Assembly (NCBI GenBank): GCA_048013815.1
Contig: CM106585.1
Location: 4,712,001 to 4,776,000, forward strand
DNA length: 64,000 nt
Direction: 5' to 3'
From: Setoptus koraiensis
Taxonomy: Eukaryota > Arthropoda
Both the position numbers and the translations under genes were made by a program. Shown here piece by piece: positions 1-12,773 of this stretch. Within the stretch, counting starts at the first letter, position 1. Every line of letters starts with the position of its first letter. Below the pieces are notes generated by a model. It was given only the letters and a program-made list of their open reading frames with translations, was not told where the DNA came from and searched no databases.

Positions 1-280
1 GTGCCGGAAGGGCTCGCCAGCGAGCCACACAAATGTTCGGCTCGAGTGGGGCCAGTGCCCATTATGATGTTGCCTGCATTGTTGTTGCATAATATTCCTG
101 GAATTGTACACCATCTGGCCGGAGCTAGTTTATCCTTGGCAAGATCTCAGCTTCAATTAATTATATTGTGTGTTTGTGTGTGTTCACTTATGTATTTAAC
201 CTCTCATGTTATGGTTTCCGAGAGGGGCATTTAGCCGTTTCAGTAATTTGCCAGCGGTACAGTTGTACGGTATTGTAATA

Positions 281-350
281 TACTCGCATATATTCGCATA
301 TACTCGCATATAGTCGCGTATGCTCGCGTATATACGCGTATACACGCGCA
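281..350. repeat. 10-bp tandem repeat (TACTCGCATA type)
   Basis: Seven consecutive decamers in exact 10-bp register: the first three are TAYTYGCATA-like and later ones drift to TMKWCGCGTA. Read directly from the sequence. Confidence 0.9.
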
Positions 351-1555
351 CATATGAGTACGCGCGCTCATTAGTGCTACAGCACCATGATACCAGCAAT
401 ATATTACACCTTTGCCCAATGTCGAGTCGGCTCTTGGGGCCCCAATGCGCCCCAATTGTGCCTGGCCATGCAACAATGGATGAAGCACAATTTCGCGCAA
501 TTTTGTATGCGCGCCAAGCATGCAGATACTGCCCATATGGTATTGCTAATAGGAAGCAAATCTTCGCCGTTGTTCCGTTGTTATCGCCAAAATAAGGGCA
601 ATAAATTATCTAGTAGTAGTAGTTTGTTCATTGAAATTTAATTAAAATAGTCGAGCCAACAGTCATGATGATATTTGATTATTTGTCATACTAGCGACAC
701 ACAATATACGACACTACGGTTGTGACAGCTCATCACTCTAAGCCGAGGCCAGCTGCGCCGACACAAAAACAAACCAGTAACCGGCAACAGCGGCCCCGAC
801 TTTAGTTGTGCGATATGAATGAAATATTGTTCGTATCGCGCTGCTGCCACTGCCAGCCTCAACCGATGTGCCCGTCTCAAAAAATCTCTCGGCCCCACTG
901 ACAATAATGCCATTTTCTAGTCGCTTTTTGGCGCGCACGCGCGCAGGCGCTTTTGTTTGGTTCGCCATGAAGCGAAATGAAATGGAGAAAAAATAGCAAA
1001 AGGGTTAAGTGACAAGTAGTCAGCCGAACAAAATTTTTGGTCATTGTGTATCATCAGTGCGACGCAACTTGGAAAACGAGCCCCCTTTGAGCCAGGCCCG
1101 CGGATAAAACGAGCAGCAGGATAAAATGCCCAAAGAAAGAGCTCGAGAATATCACAATCATTTATTCTTGTCACGCCTACGCGCGAACCCCATCCAAGCT
1201 TGCCATCGAGCGGAAGTTCATTAAAGAATCAAATTGCGTAGGTGTGCGCGAGCGCGCTATTACCGATGGGTGACCAATGCGGGCCCCAGCCAGCAGATAC
1301 CAGCTAAACGGCTGGCGCAATTCTTTGCTATTTTGCGAACGATTCCGCCAGTTAGAGCGAGAGAAACAAGTTGAATGGAAAAAAGAAAGAGCGTTCGCTT
1401 TTGTTGGGACCTGGCGCATTTTTTTCATGCGCTCGCAACGCTTGAACTGTGGACATTCCTTCCTTGGACTATAGCGTTCAGGTGGCGACACTGCGACAAG
1501 TTCTTAGTAATGAAAAAAGCCAGCACGGCAAGTAGCTATTTATGGCGATTGAAAA

Positions 1556-1600
1556 AAAGCCAAGCGAAACTGAGCGAAACTAAGCGAAACGAAACAAGCC
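1556..1600. repeat. AAGCGAAAC-type short tandem repeat
   Basis: Repeated GCGAAAC words separated by a few bases (four in about 45 bp). Imperfect, no coding potential. Confidence 0.6.
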
Positions 1601-3529
1601 AACTAACGAACGAACATTACGGAATGCGAGCGTGCCGATATATTTCACAGTTAATATCGCATTTTGCTTGATCACTGATTCGTAAAACGTCTAGACAAGC
1701 CATAACTAGCCCGATGTTTGTGATGTGTGAAGTGTTTGAATGGGCCCCGGGCCGGCGCTTCATTGAATAGATAACATTCATACGAATTGCATCTCAAGGC
1801 CGACGATTTATCACTGATAACCTATCGTTTTTGATGCGAAAACGATGATAACCTGATAAGCGACAACCGGCAAATCGTCATTGTCTGGCCTGTATTAATG
1901 CTGTTAGCCGACGATAATTCACAATTCACAGTTGATAAGTATATTATTGTAGCTAACCAGCCAACTACTATCGTTCGGCAAATCTAACGAACCTTTCCCA
2001 GTGGAATCATCAGCGGATTTGTGCCTAATTTGATTCGAAAAAATCCCACCGAAAGGTGGAATGGATTCTTTCGAAGAGTCGTCTAGACACTGTTCCAGGG
2101 GACCAGACCCAAATGCAGACAACCAACACAGAGAAAAAACGGGCTGAAATTCGGGCACAAATTAAACGTCACTATCAATGATTATCAGTTAAATCACGAT
2201 TCCGATCGAAATCACACCGGAAAAGACGGACTGATCTCTTATCAGGCCATAAACCAACCAAGCTTCCTTTTCGGGCGAGCAACGACCAATTGAAGGACCC
2301 CGACATCACCTGATCGCATCTCGATGGGCCTGAATGGTCGTTTTTGTTGTCGCTTATTTGCTCTAAGTTTACAGCCGTATTTATCTAGTGGTTTCGATCG
2401 AAACGATTGAATAATTCAATTTGATGAATGTTTTGTTACAGTGTATAATATTTGTCGGTGCCCTGGGTGCCCCTGTGTACCTGTCCGCTATCAGTTTGAG
2501 CGCAATCACCCGATCGCTTGTGTGGAGGCGACCAGGCGACAACGCATGCGATATGTAAGATAATGAAATGGGCCTCATATTATGGGGATTGTTTATTTGT
2601 ACGGACTTGTACGAATAAAGACGGTAAGAATGTAAATTGTGCAACAATGGGCAACAATAAGTAAATAGTTGCCAATTCATATATTGGCCACTGCGCTAGG
2701 GCGTGCAATAGGGCAAAATTGTCTATTTAGTGCGACAACAAAGTAAATATATAGACATCCACGGAATTGATTTGATTTTGCTGCGTCTACCGAGGCCATA
2801 CCGAAGTTGTTTGTTAGCTCATTTATTGTTAATCCTGTTATACTGTTGCTGTCGAGCTTATCATTGGGCTGACTTTTGATGAGGCGTCTGAGGCAACTCT
2901 TGAGTTTGGGCCTCACCTCGGCACCACACGTGTAGCGTTTGGGTGCGCTCGCACAGGGGGCACGGGCAAATTTCAACCGACGGTGCATCCTGAAACAATA
3001 TTTGTTCATTTGACACAGGGGGCCAGTCAAGAAGGCAATTACTGGCCTAACCAGCTTGCTCTATTTGTGCGCTAACTTTGGACCGACACGACTCTCATTG
3101 TCACAATGGCAGTTAAGTTCAATTTATTCGCTTTGATCAGCATTTATTTGGGCACCGGGCAACACGAGGCAACTTTTGGGGCGCTCGCAAGCTTTGCGGC
3201 GGCGGCGGCGGCGGGCCCCCGAAAGCGCTGTGGATACATGCGGAACGTACGCACGAGCAACTAGCAACGAGCAACGAGCACGGGCTAGTGGCTACTTTGC
3301 GGACCAAAAACAAGCGCTCATCAGCGCTCTGTAGCGTTTTATTACCATTATGTGTTGGTGATGTTTTTGGTTAAAACTGGCCCAAATTTGCTCCATTAGA
3401 TAAACTTGCTAGCTTGCCAATGTGGGCTAGAAAATTGAATTATTCGCGCAAAGTAGCGACAATCTCCCAACCCGCTCAACTGTTACTGTCTATACGGTGT
3501 GCCAGTCGCTTTTGACAGCAGGGACCCTT

Positions 3530-3551
3530 ATGTGTGTGTGTGTGTGTGTGT
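3530..3551. repeat. (GT)n microsatellite
   Basis: Uninterrupted alternating TG of about 22 bp. Confidence 0.9.
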
Positions 3552-3849
3552 TGTGCATGTTGTTGCCGGAGGGACATAGCGACTTGGCGGTGGCGGCGGC
3601 GCTATGTCCCTCGGTTGCTCGTGCAAAGGCACAGGTTGGCTCGCGCTCTAGTTATCAGCGAACGGGCCAGACTTATCTTGCGAACAACCACTCAGAGTTG
3701 TTCGAGTAGCTGGCTTGCGATGGTGGCACAAGAACAACAAACAATGGCGCGCTGGCTTGCGCCCCTCATCGCGGTTGTCGTTACCGTGTGCCGGCGGTTG
3801 TCGTTGTTGGGGCGCTGTTGCCGTGTTCGTTGTATATTTATTGATCTTA

Positions 3850-3915
3850 TCACACGCACACGCGCACGCACACGCACACACACACCCGCACACACACGCA
3901 CACACACGCACACAA
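3850..3915. repeat. (CA)n/(CACG) compound microsatellite
   Basis: CA dinucleotides interrupted by CG steps over about 65 bp; strongly alternating purine-pyrimidine, so potentially Z-DNA forming. Confidence 0.85.
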
Positions 3916-4381
3916 GTAGCCGAGCTCTCACAAAGTTGCTGGCTCTTCATTATCGGTGCGCCATTACGCAACGCAGCTCAATATAACGCGCGTTCTCTGT
4001 GCACAGGTGAGCTTGTGTGATATATGTGCTGCGTTCCGTTTGTGCGAATCCAATCGGAGTACGTTGGCCATAAATACACTAGCTCTGCCTCTCTCGCTAC
4101 TCGTATTTCCAGCGCTGACTAGCTTACCATCGGACGATAAGCTAGTCAGTGAAAATAACACACACGCGGCGGGAGATAAACACACGACGAAATGTGCACA
4201 AACTCATACTTTTCGCCAGGCCTTTTATGGAAATGAAGATGCGCGCCCGGTTACGCGCGTTACGCAATTCGCCTCCGTTGGGCGGCCCGAACGCTGGCGC
4301 TCGGCCGGCGAATTAGTCGGCCGAGCTACACAATGTCCAAATGTAGTGCTGCCAATTGCATTTATTCGCATATATTCCATT

Positions 4382-4443
4382 ACACACACACACACACACA
4401 CACACACTAGCGACACTAGCGACACTAGCGACACTAGCGACAC
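4382..4443. repeat. (CA)n followed by a 9-bp CACTAGCGA minisatellite
   Basis: About 13 CA units run directly into four copies of a 9-bp unit (CACTAGCGA). Read in frame it gives Ser-Asp-Thr repeats, but no gene surrounds it. Confidence 0.9.
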
Positions 4444-4671
4444 AGGTAGCCCGAAAGTGGGTGCATTCAGCGGGCCCCGTTTGAGTGTGTTGTCCGGACT
4501 GGCGAGCTAGCGACCATATGAGCTGCTTGTGTCACCGCCGTGGTCGCTGTTGTCGTGCGCGTCGCTGCCAGCGTTGACAAACAACAGCGCTCGGCAACAT
4601 CCACGGCGCACACACATTATCCGATCTTGCCAAATGGTTGCACTTGCCGAAATAACGTTACACCGTCGCCA

Positions 4672-4736
4672 GTTGCTGCTGTTGTTTTTGTTTTCGTTGT
4701 TGTTGTTGCTGCTGCTGTTGTTGTTGTTGCTGTTGT
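4672..4736. repeat. GTT/GCT triplet-rich tract
   Basis: Imperfect trinucleotide tract (TTG/CTG); on the other strand it reads CAA/CAG like the polyglutamine tracts of the scaffold gene at 20.9-25.6 kb, but it lies outside any supported gene. Confidence 0.7.
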
Positions 4737-7100
4737 ATGCAAAACTCATACTGACACAAGCATCCAAATGAATATTACTAACAACAACGCTCGGCGGCTC
4801 CGTGTGTCGACCACATGACGCCATTGACAGCGACAAAAAACAAATCCCGACCAACACAATACACGCCTACAGTATCCATAGTGCGTGATATATTGAGTGG
4901 GGCCCGCTCGAGCCAGCCATCATTGTCAGTCCGAGAGATTTCCTTGTTCAACCGGCATTTTGAGCCAAATATTTTCAAGAACAAAATAACCGAAAAAATT
5001 TATTTGTTTATTCACTCGAATATTTTCAATATTTTCTAACACAACTTTAAAGTTGACAAGCCCACACACGCCAAATGGCACACAGCTTGCCACACAGTTC
5101 CTAAGTGTCAAAGCCTCGCAATCACGAACCGAATCGTGTATTTTTATCAACAGATCCCATTCAATCTATCCGAGCCATATTGTCGATATTCCTCGCAAAT
5201 GGTGGCCTCGCAAAGTTCCAACTACTCGAGGGCGTTTTTCGGTCACCGAAACACCCAAAATTCGCCCCAAGATATGGTCACGATGTTTTCATTTCAGTGC
5301 CCAGATAATTTTTTTTTTCTTTCAATCACAACCAAACCTAAATTGTGTAATGTTGAGGGCGCAAACAAGAAAAAATGTCTCTATTGGCAGCTGGTGGCAA
5401 AACAAGTCCGCCAGTTGTTTCGAGCACATTCCGTTGTTGCTTGTCCCGCAGCTATCTTTAGTGCGACATGGACGCTATAACACTGATTCCAATTGAGGGA
5501 TCCGTCACTGTTCTGTGTGAGGCCTCCAAGGCAACGAGTTTCCTAGCGCTTCTACTGGCTCTAAAATTTGTCTCCATCTTTGCCCTTATATCCACGGGCA
5601 AAATCCTCGATTTTTTCAGAATGCGCACCAAATCAATAGATCAAAGAAAGCATTGTTGACGACATCAAACGGTCAAAAAATCCGGTCAGCTTAATCTTTG
5701 GACAATTAAATTTACAAAACAAAAGCCTCACGTCATGGTTTTTCCCTTAGTTGCGGGCTGGACAATGAAAAATAACAGAGCACGCTAGAGGCTGCGATTT
5801 TTCGCCGCAGCTCATCAATCACTCGTGTTCTTGCAAAAATTGATGCCATCTACTACACATCTCAGGCCCAGCGTCTGATGTGACTGCGCTCACGAACGGT
5901 CCGTGAGCCTACCAGATGTCGTCAGGCAAAGTATTTAAAAAGAATTTCTTTTCCGACCACGAGCATGGGATTTCTCACCCAAAAACGAGCTTTACGCATG
6001 GCTCGACTTCCGAACAGTAGATGAAAAAAGAAAGCAAAATCAGCTCTTTTTTCGAGAGTCCACTAAAATGATTCATAGCGAGGGGCCATTCCTTGCGGAA
6101 ATCTTTTCATTTTTGGCTCTGTTGCACTTTTTTCGGTGAGAAATTTTGTTTTTTATCCGATTAGCGAGATATATCACAGAAATCATTTCTTTCTTTTTCT
6201 GGCGACAATAATAAAAGGTTAAGAGCGAATGAAAATTTCCCGGCTGGATCCAGCGTCTCTGTGTTCGGGGCTAACATCGGCAGCGATAAACACAACGACA
6301 ATAATTATTGGATGAACTGACTAGATCTTAGAGACTAAACGAAAAACAAATTTGAGGCAAAAAGGAAAGAGTTTATGAGAGAAAACAGAGAGAGAAAAAT
6401 ACTCGATCATCATTGAAAATGGATGCGTGTGTTTACGATGCTGACAATGGTCCATGATCACGACAACAGTTTCATGTGTATCCATGCCAAGATAGTATCC
6501 GAGCGACGACGACCAAGATGAGAGGCTTACCTGCCCTCGACACTAACACTTTTGGTGGGTTCATGTGTGCGCAAATATCGCCATGTCGGCTGGAACCAAC
6601 TCGATTATTATTATCCCTTAATGCGAGCACATATTTCTAATATCGTGCACTTTGTTAGATGGCGGCTCCGTGGCGAGTTGTTATTGGGGCGATGATAGAA
6701 CGGATGAGAGAGTGATTGCGAGTGAGAATAGAGTGCGTGCAACCTAAATATCACGTTGAGCCGAAGGGGGCTCTAAGCGGGTCAAATCTGGCCAAACTAA
6801 CAAACTGGATGATGAAATCATTGAAAATAAGCTCATCTGGCCAACTTAATCGTTGGCCCGCTTGCTCTCTCGCTAGCTTTCCAAGATCTAGATGGAATTT
6901 CGCTCGTGTGTGTGTGTGTATTCATTGAGTAAATACGCGCAACAACAAAAATTTCTACAATTGATTGAGCTTCAATCATCACCGAGGCTCCCTCGTCGAG
7001 CTCTCTTATCTGCACGCTCACATGTATTAATGGTATTACGCGCGCCATGAATTCATAGTTCATCCAATAGAGTGACGACAAATGCCGCGATGCTCCCAAA

Positions 7101-7122
7101 TACACACACACACACACACACT
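7101..7122. repeat. (CA)n microsatellite
   Basis: Simple CA run of about 20 bp followed by AT-rich DNA. Confidence 0.85.
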
Positions 7123-9797
7123 CACATAATATATAATAATATTAACATAATTACACATACTATATAGTATGTACTATTTAGTGCAACACGCATATAGCTC
7201 ACTAGATGCTACATGCTAGACAAGGTGAATCGAGGTTGATTTGCATAAACTGTCTAATGGCTCGAGCATGTAGCTCGCCAGCCGTGAACTTGCTCGAGCA
7301 ACGGGCCCATTTGCTCCCTTTGGCCAGAGTTACCTCGATGTTATTCATTCATCTTATCTTGGTGGCTGTCTCGCTCGCTGTTGGCGTTGTCTAGTCAGGG
7401 CGAGCGATACTTGTTCACTATTGGCACATGATTGGCATCTCACAACCAATCTAAACCATTTGACCCCTTTGCCAAGGCTCTCGGATGTATATGGCGTAGT
7501 GCATAGTCTCGTATTCATCTGTGCGTTCCATTGATTTTCGTCGTACGGCACTGGGGCCCGTATAAGCGACCACCTGTCACTTGAAATCGTGCATAAAGTA
7601 TCGAGTCGCGCCTCACTTGCGAATTGCGCAAATCGCAAACTGTAAATGCCGAGCGCTCGTGAGTTATGCCACGCGCCACCATTCTGGCAACCTTAGCCCG
7701 ATTTGTACCTCTGTAGCCCCGGGGCAGGCTTGCAAGTCTGACTGAGCGGCCGGGCCGGACGGCCCCCATTTGTGGGGCAAACCGGCAAACCGGCAAACGC
7801 GCCCAGAGCAAACAACAATGGCATAAACAATTAGCACATCGATCATGATGAATAATCAAGTCCTGAGTGCGAGAATTAATTAACTAATCAACTATACATA
7901 ATGGGCAGCCTGCTAATGTTGCTCGCAAACATGGCTGCTCGTCCATAAACTGCGCCGCCACATTATCGGGCTCTTGAGGCGCCCGACGTGACGATCGGAC
8001 ATCAATATAGTGCATGCAATTTGGTTTGTGACACCACTGGCGCCATTAATTACTAAATTATATAATCATCGCTGCTGACATTATTATGCTGACCGGCGGT
8101 CGTTTCGGTGGGGCCGCTCTCGCATGTGATCATCGTCGCGTCTGAGCGTTTTCAAAGTTTAATCAAGTACATCAAATGTATCGTCATCATTTGGCAATAT
8201 ACAATATGTAATACATCATCGTGTTCTCCACATAGCAGGCCGGGCAAATGGGGCCGAGCCAAGTGTGAGAGTGATCGATTGTCGAAATTGCCCTGTCACT
8301 TGGAGTGTTTGCTGTTTGGCCAACACGACAGATAACAAACAACAAATTGTTAGTAACTATGTTGTTTATCCTCTATCCGACCCAGTCCGTCAGCAACAAT
8401 TCTACTATTGCCCCCTGTCCCCTCGGGCTAGCCTTGCTGGCTCTTTATTCACCTCTGGGCACTCGTCATTCGCTATTTCTCATTCTCGTTATCGCTCCCA
8501 CAAACTTGCTGATGGCGAACAGATGCTCGTTAAAGGCAACTAGGCTGGTATTTGTCTGATTTTCGTGTCTGCGGGTTAGGATGTCTTTGCTGCAAAGGCT
8601 TGGCTTTTGTCAAGTCATGATGATCTAGTTTGTTGGTTGTTGGCGCAATGTTGTGCACTGTTTTACAACATTGTACAATATTGAGCCACAACGGCAACTG
8701 AGAAATATACAGATGGCACACTCACATGAGCATTAGGCATCATAAAATGGTGCCATATGAGATCTAAACTAGATAGTCGACACGAGCAGTGGCTTGCTGC
8801 CAGTATTCCAATTTCGCTCGGCTTAGCCAGCTTGCTAGATTGATAACCGCTGGCAAAAAGCGAGCATATAGCGCGTTGTGATGCTGGGCTATTTTCAACA
8901 ATTTCTATGTGGGGCACAAAAGTAATGATTCGAAATAGGAGCAGCAAAAAAGAGTTAGAGAGAGAGTATTGTCAGCTAGTGGCAGTGACCTCTTTCGGCT
9001 CTGGGCCGCTTTGTTGTTGTTATGTGTTCTGGAACGTTTAATGACACGTTTTCAACGTTATTCAATTGGGCAGCATTTTTAATAGACAGGCAGACAGTTG
9101 GGTTCAGTTTTGCACAACAGTTTACGTAGCATTACAATGGATCGTCGTCTCACAAAAAAAAAGAGACCCGAGAATGATGCTCGGTTCATTGCATGGGCGA
9201 AGCTGTATATTTACACGGGTAATCGATATGGCTCTAACATTTCCCTCTTATAGTCGAAATCGGCCTATCTGACATACGACCCAGATAGAGAAAACCGAAA
9301 AATGATGAGGAAAAAATAATGGGCGCCATCAACTTTTAATTTGCAGTGATGGTCAAGCAAGTCAAAGCGATCAGCGAACAATTCAGACGTGAATGGAAAA
9401 AATGAGGCTAATCCCATTAGGAAACAAGTGCGAAATCATGTTGTGTGTAGCAGTGATTTTCACTAACAATCACGAACACGTCGAATCTGGCAAGCTATTT
9501 CGAATAAAATGTTCTGTTTCAGAAAACATAAAATTTGTCCACTCGGATCAATCGGATAACTACAGTGCAGTTGGCATCGCAATTAGTGAATTTTATCGGA
9601 TGAGCTTACAGATCCGAGCCCACGGAAAAATTTACGATAGCAACGGTGGATAACGCATGTCTGACCAGATGTACATTTCCTAGCAGCTCGCTTTCAACTT
9701 GCCACATACGCACAAAAAAATTCCCAGAGGAATAAGTTGTTTTCCATCTTTCAGCTAAAGTCTCTTGGCGTGAGAGATTTTTTTCACTTTCCTCGAC

Positions 9798-10151
9798 TCA
9801 TGCTTGTTTTTGGCCTCTAGTGATGCCGTACAGTTGCTCCAATTTTTTCAACCTCTCCTCTGCAGCATCCAGCTTGACACCAAAATTCTCAATCTGTGTT
9901 TTTCTTTCGTTCAAGTTTCTAGTCATTGTATCAATCGCTCCTTTGAATACGCCATTCTTCTTCTCTAATGCATCTAAAGCCTGTTGACGCTTCGAAACCA
10001 AACCTATTTGATGTTCTAGTTCTTTCCTATCATTCGCGTCCTCTTGCCTCGCGTCTAGATCTGTATATGTACAAAAATACGAGGCCAAAATAGACAATAT
10101 AAACAGAGATGCTAATCCCATAGGCATGATGTTTACCTTGATCACGGTCAT
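9798..10151 (-). CDS. Small signal-anchored helical protein, 117 aa (cluster member 1)
   Basis: I do not recognise a family. The N-terminus (MTVIKVNIMPMG) leads into a hydrophobic segment at about residues 11-28 (LASLFILSILASYF), a signal peptide or membrane anchor. The rest (about 32-117) is highly charged with heptad-like Leu/Ile/Val spacing, predicting a long helix or coiled coil; there is no cysteine after the anchor. It is the first of five minus-strand genes between 9.8 and 13.8 kb with the same plan of a short hydrophobic N-terminus and little beyond a helix-prone tail. A TATAAATA element lies about 190 bp upstream on the same strand. It is likely secreted or membrane-tethered; function unknown. 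Signal peptide, coding composition and the shared promoter element support a real gene. Confidence 0.6.
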   Translation of the reverse strand: MTVIKVNIMPMGLASLFILSILASYFCTYTDLDARQEDANDRKELEHQIGLVSKRQQALDALEKKNGVFKGAIDTMTRNLNERKTQIENFGVKLDAAEERLKKLEQLYGITRGQKQA

Positions 10152-10336
10152 TCTAAATAAAGAACCTATACGTGTGGATTCTATTAATTTCTATTAATTC
10201 GCCAACTGGTAGCCTTCGCTTGTTTGAAGAGTGTGTATTGAGTTAATATTAACACGGTGTACCAAAATCACAGATTTCAAGTAGTCTCATGTATGCTTCT
10301 TGTTGTTTTGTTTTCAGTTTTTTATGCCAGAGAATC

Positions 10337-10344
10337 TATTTATA
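10337..10344 (-). promoter_or_regulatory. TATA box for the 117-aa gene
   Basis: TATAAATA followed by GA on the minus strand, about 190 bp before the ATG. Closely similar elements lie upstream of three neighbouring small genes, which makes a chance match less likely. Confidence 0.5.
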
Positions 10345-10387
10345 TCTGTCCAATTCGTCAGGGAGTTGGTGTAATATCGAATGCATA

Positions 10388-10420
<33 letters not shown>
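10388..10420. repeat. (GT)n(GA)n microsatellite
   Basis: GT run followed directly by GA run. Confidence 0.9.
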
Positions 10421-11093
10421 CGAAATAATTCTTATTTTTCGACAGGTGAATAAAATTTGCTAGCTTCTGAATGCTGCAGAGAATCTTATTGATTGCGCTT
10501 TAGCCAGAGAAGCAAACCTAAGATATTCTTGCATAGTGAATAGCAAACACATCTCATGTGCATTATATTGCATTAGAGGATATCTGTTTGATTCTCAACG
10601 ACACATTGATGTGATAGGTTAGTAGTTAGATATTTTATTTATTGTCGAATCGTCGAGTCCAATCAATTCTTTATGCAAAGATCCGAAGTGTGTGAGGTTG
10701 AGTTGCGCCCGCCTAGATGGCAGCCCTGTCTACACACTTTCTCACTAATCTTATGGTCCAGAATAGTGCGTGATGGGGTCCCGTTCCCTCGGGATAGAAC
10801 AAAATAACCGTTCACCATAATAGAGAGGAAGTTTCATAATACGAATTGATCGAAACAACGAAACATCCAAGACGATCCGTTGACCACTGACAATTCGGTA
10901 TTGATGGTAACTTGTTGGTTAGCGATGACCCTCCCCAGATCCCTTATCGATGTTGCCTGGGCAGCGAGCCTCATCCAGTTCGCCGGTATCTTTCTAACTT
11001 TTAGTTGTAGATATTCGAGAAATGAATACCACGGTCATCAATAGATGGTCAGTGAAATGATATCAAAAACCATTGCATCATTTGGATGATTAT

Positions 11094-11402
11094 TCATTGT
11101 GACAGCTTCAGCATGCATAGTGCAGGATCGGGCACAACCATACATGTCTTCAGATCTTTTACGTCTTTGTTCATACGATTCAAGGCATCCTGGATATTGG
11201 CTAGCTTTTCATTGACCCTCTCCATGCTTCGCTCAAACTCTGATTCCAATGCATTTTTATTGAACCCATCGAATTCCCCTTCATTTTGAATCACAATTTC
11301 AACTTGATTTGGATCTGATTCCATGTTCGAAGTGGAACAAGATAAGACAAAGTAAAAAAGACTCACCATAATTAGTGAAAGAAATTTGCTCGAGTTATCC
11401 AT
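11094..11402 (-). CDS. Small secreted helical protein, 102 aa (cluster member 2)
   Basis: Unknown family. A clear signal peptide starts the protein (MDNSSKFLSLIMVSLFYFVL then S-C-S), with likely cleavage near residues 22-25. The mature part is acidic, then a helix-prone stretch (about 45-88) with regular Leu/Met/Ile positions, and ends with two cysteines (in TCMVV and ALCML) that could pair. The N-terminus resembles that of the 57-aa gene next to it (MENSNKTIFLLIAGLTYFVL), so the two probably arose by duplication. A TATAAATA box at 11547-11554 and a TCAGACT initiator-like word about 25 bp further on place a likely start of transcription near 11530. Confidence 0.65.
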   Translation of the reverse strand: MDNSSKFLSLIMVSLFYFVLSCSTSNMESDPNQVEIVIQNEGEFDGFNKNALESEFERSMERVNEKLANIQDALNRMNKDVKDLKTCMVVPDPALCMLKLSQ

Positions 11403-11526
11403 TATGAACAGGCGAATGGTACAATTTCAAATTACGGATCGATTGTTAGTTTGAAACAATAAGGGATTAATAGACCTGAATAAAGACAGTACAACTCAAA
11501 TCTATCATGTGCTTTGTCAATCGGTG

Positions 11527-11554
11527 AAGTCTGATAGACTCTAGTCTATTTATA
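11527..11554 (-). promoter_or_regulatory. TATA box plus TCAGACT initiator-like word
   Basis: On the minus strand TATAAATAGAC is followed about 20-25 bp later by TCAGACT, an arthropod-type initiator. The same pair recurs upstream of the 99-aa gene (13972-13991). Confidence 0.55.
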
Positions 11555-11856
11555 TCTCCAACTACGAGAAAGCGGCGTGAGTACATGACTTTAAGTAAAT
11601 CGATCCGAGCCGGTGTCCATTTTTGTGAGAAATCATTTTTTTTTGTTCTGAAAAAAAAGGTCCTCTCCGATTTTAATCACAAGAAAAGAGCGTCTTAGTT
11701 TTCATCTGATTTTATTCAAATCTACATTGTGTTAGAACGAGTAAAATCATTATAGCATTTATGGTTCTGATAATTTTTCACGATGGAGCCTCCATCGCTG
11801 ATGATGTACCTTGTTATCCAGCTTCCATCATGTCCCTTTATGTATCAGATCTGTAT

Positions 11857-12030
11857 TCATAAGTTCCAAGGATGTTGTACAACTTCCTCATAGGTTTCGC
11901 GACATATTTGATCAAACTCTGACTCACAGGGTTCCTCTTGAACAGTTTCAAACATTCTCCGAGCAAAAGTTAACACAAAGTAGGTTAGACCTGCGATGAG
12001 CAGAAAAATGGTCTTGTTTGAATTCTCCAT
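11857..12030 (-). CDS. Very small secreted protein, 57 aa (cluster member 3)
   Basis: Translating the minus strand from the ATG at 12030 gives a 57-aa product that starts MENSNKTIFLLIAGLTYFVL and ends VVQHPWNL. The first 22 residues mirror the signal peptide of the 102-aa neighbour. The rest is short and acidic with two cysteines and no long helix. It may be a genuine short secreted peptide or a truncated duplicate; the stop is clean and a TATATAAA box lies at 12150-12157. No family recognised. Confidence 0.45.
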   Translation of the reverse strand: MENSNKTIFLLIAGLTYFVLTFARRMFETVQEEPCESEFDQICRETYEEVVQHPWNL

Positions 12031-12149
12031 TACGAGTCAGTTAGTGGTATAATCAGGAGTTAACTATTCGATCAATGCTTGCCAGCTAAAATGACTACAA
12101 TTTCATCTGAATTTATCATCGAGAGTGATAAGCTATGACTAACAATCCA

Positions 12150-12157
12150 TTTATATA
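12150..12157 (-). promoter_or_regulatory. TATA box for the 57-aa gene
   Basis: TATATAAATGG on the minus strand about 120 bp upstream of the ATG, matching the spacing of the other cluster promoters. Confidence 0.45.
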
Positions 12158-12773
12158 GTGCAGGTGCAATAACTAAGGTATACTTAAACTCAAAATCGGC
12201 GAATTGACTTTATTTGTTTTTGATCAGGTGATCCGAATTTTTACGAGTTCTTTTGCTATTTTTGAACGGATATTTCTATGACGGAATGGCACTTTTTAAT
12301 TGGCAAAAAGTAACAAAAAATACAACTGGATTCAACGATCCTCGATTGTCGCTGCAAATTGAGCCGGATTGTAGCCGAATCGAATCCAGTTTAGATAACT
12401 GGTAAGATAGGTGAATTTCCATTGGTGTATGCGACCTGGAGAATCTGCCGAGAACAGATAGTCAGGCGCACTAATTTAGGATAAATTCCACCTGATGCAG
12501 TGAAAATTCGCGCATAAACTTGATTGAATGGTAATGATCTTATGTTTTGATCAGCTCCTTCTATGATGAAAGTTTTGTATCTCATCAGCCCCAACTGAGT
12601 TACTATACGATGAAGGTATTCAACCCAGGTGAACGTCAACGACTCCGACCCTTCAGTAATTCTCTACACTGGATCTAATTTCAGCATTATCTTTATTTGT
12701 CTTTGACGACTACAAAAATTTTACTGTTGGATATTTTTTTTTTGTTATGCGATCTCGCCCGAGAATTGTCTTT

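Larger units (their letters stand above)
1..9700. other. Gene-poor DNA, no supported gene
   Basis: Open frames here are short, overlap on both strands and show no recognisable domain. The stretch holds simple repeats (listed separately), scattered GGGCCC-type words and a group of TGATAA words near 1815-1940. It could be intergenic or intronic sequence of a gene outside the window. I see no tRNA or rRNA. Confidence 0.6.

Noticed and set aside
281-350. Decamer repeat considered as a CRISPR-like array
   Set aside because: Units are contiguous without spacers; ordinary minisatellite in a eukaryotic genome.
1810-1940. Group of TGATAA words considered as a GATA enhancer
   Set aside because: Only four irregularly spaced matches in AT-rich DNA with no gene nearby; too weak to call.
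9393-9653. 86-codon plus-strand frame before the small secreted cluster
   Set aside because: No signal peptide, no family, no promoter; may be chance.
12391-12639. Minus-strand frame of 82 codons between two small secreted genes
   Set aside because: No ATG start (opens from TTG) and no recognisable domain; could be a decayed exon but unsupported.
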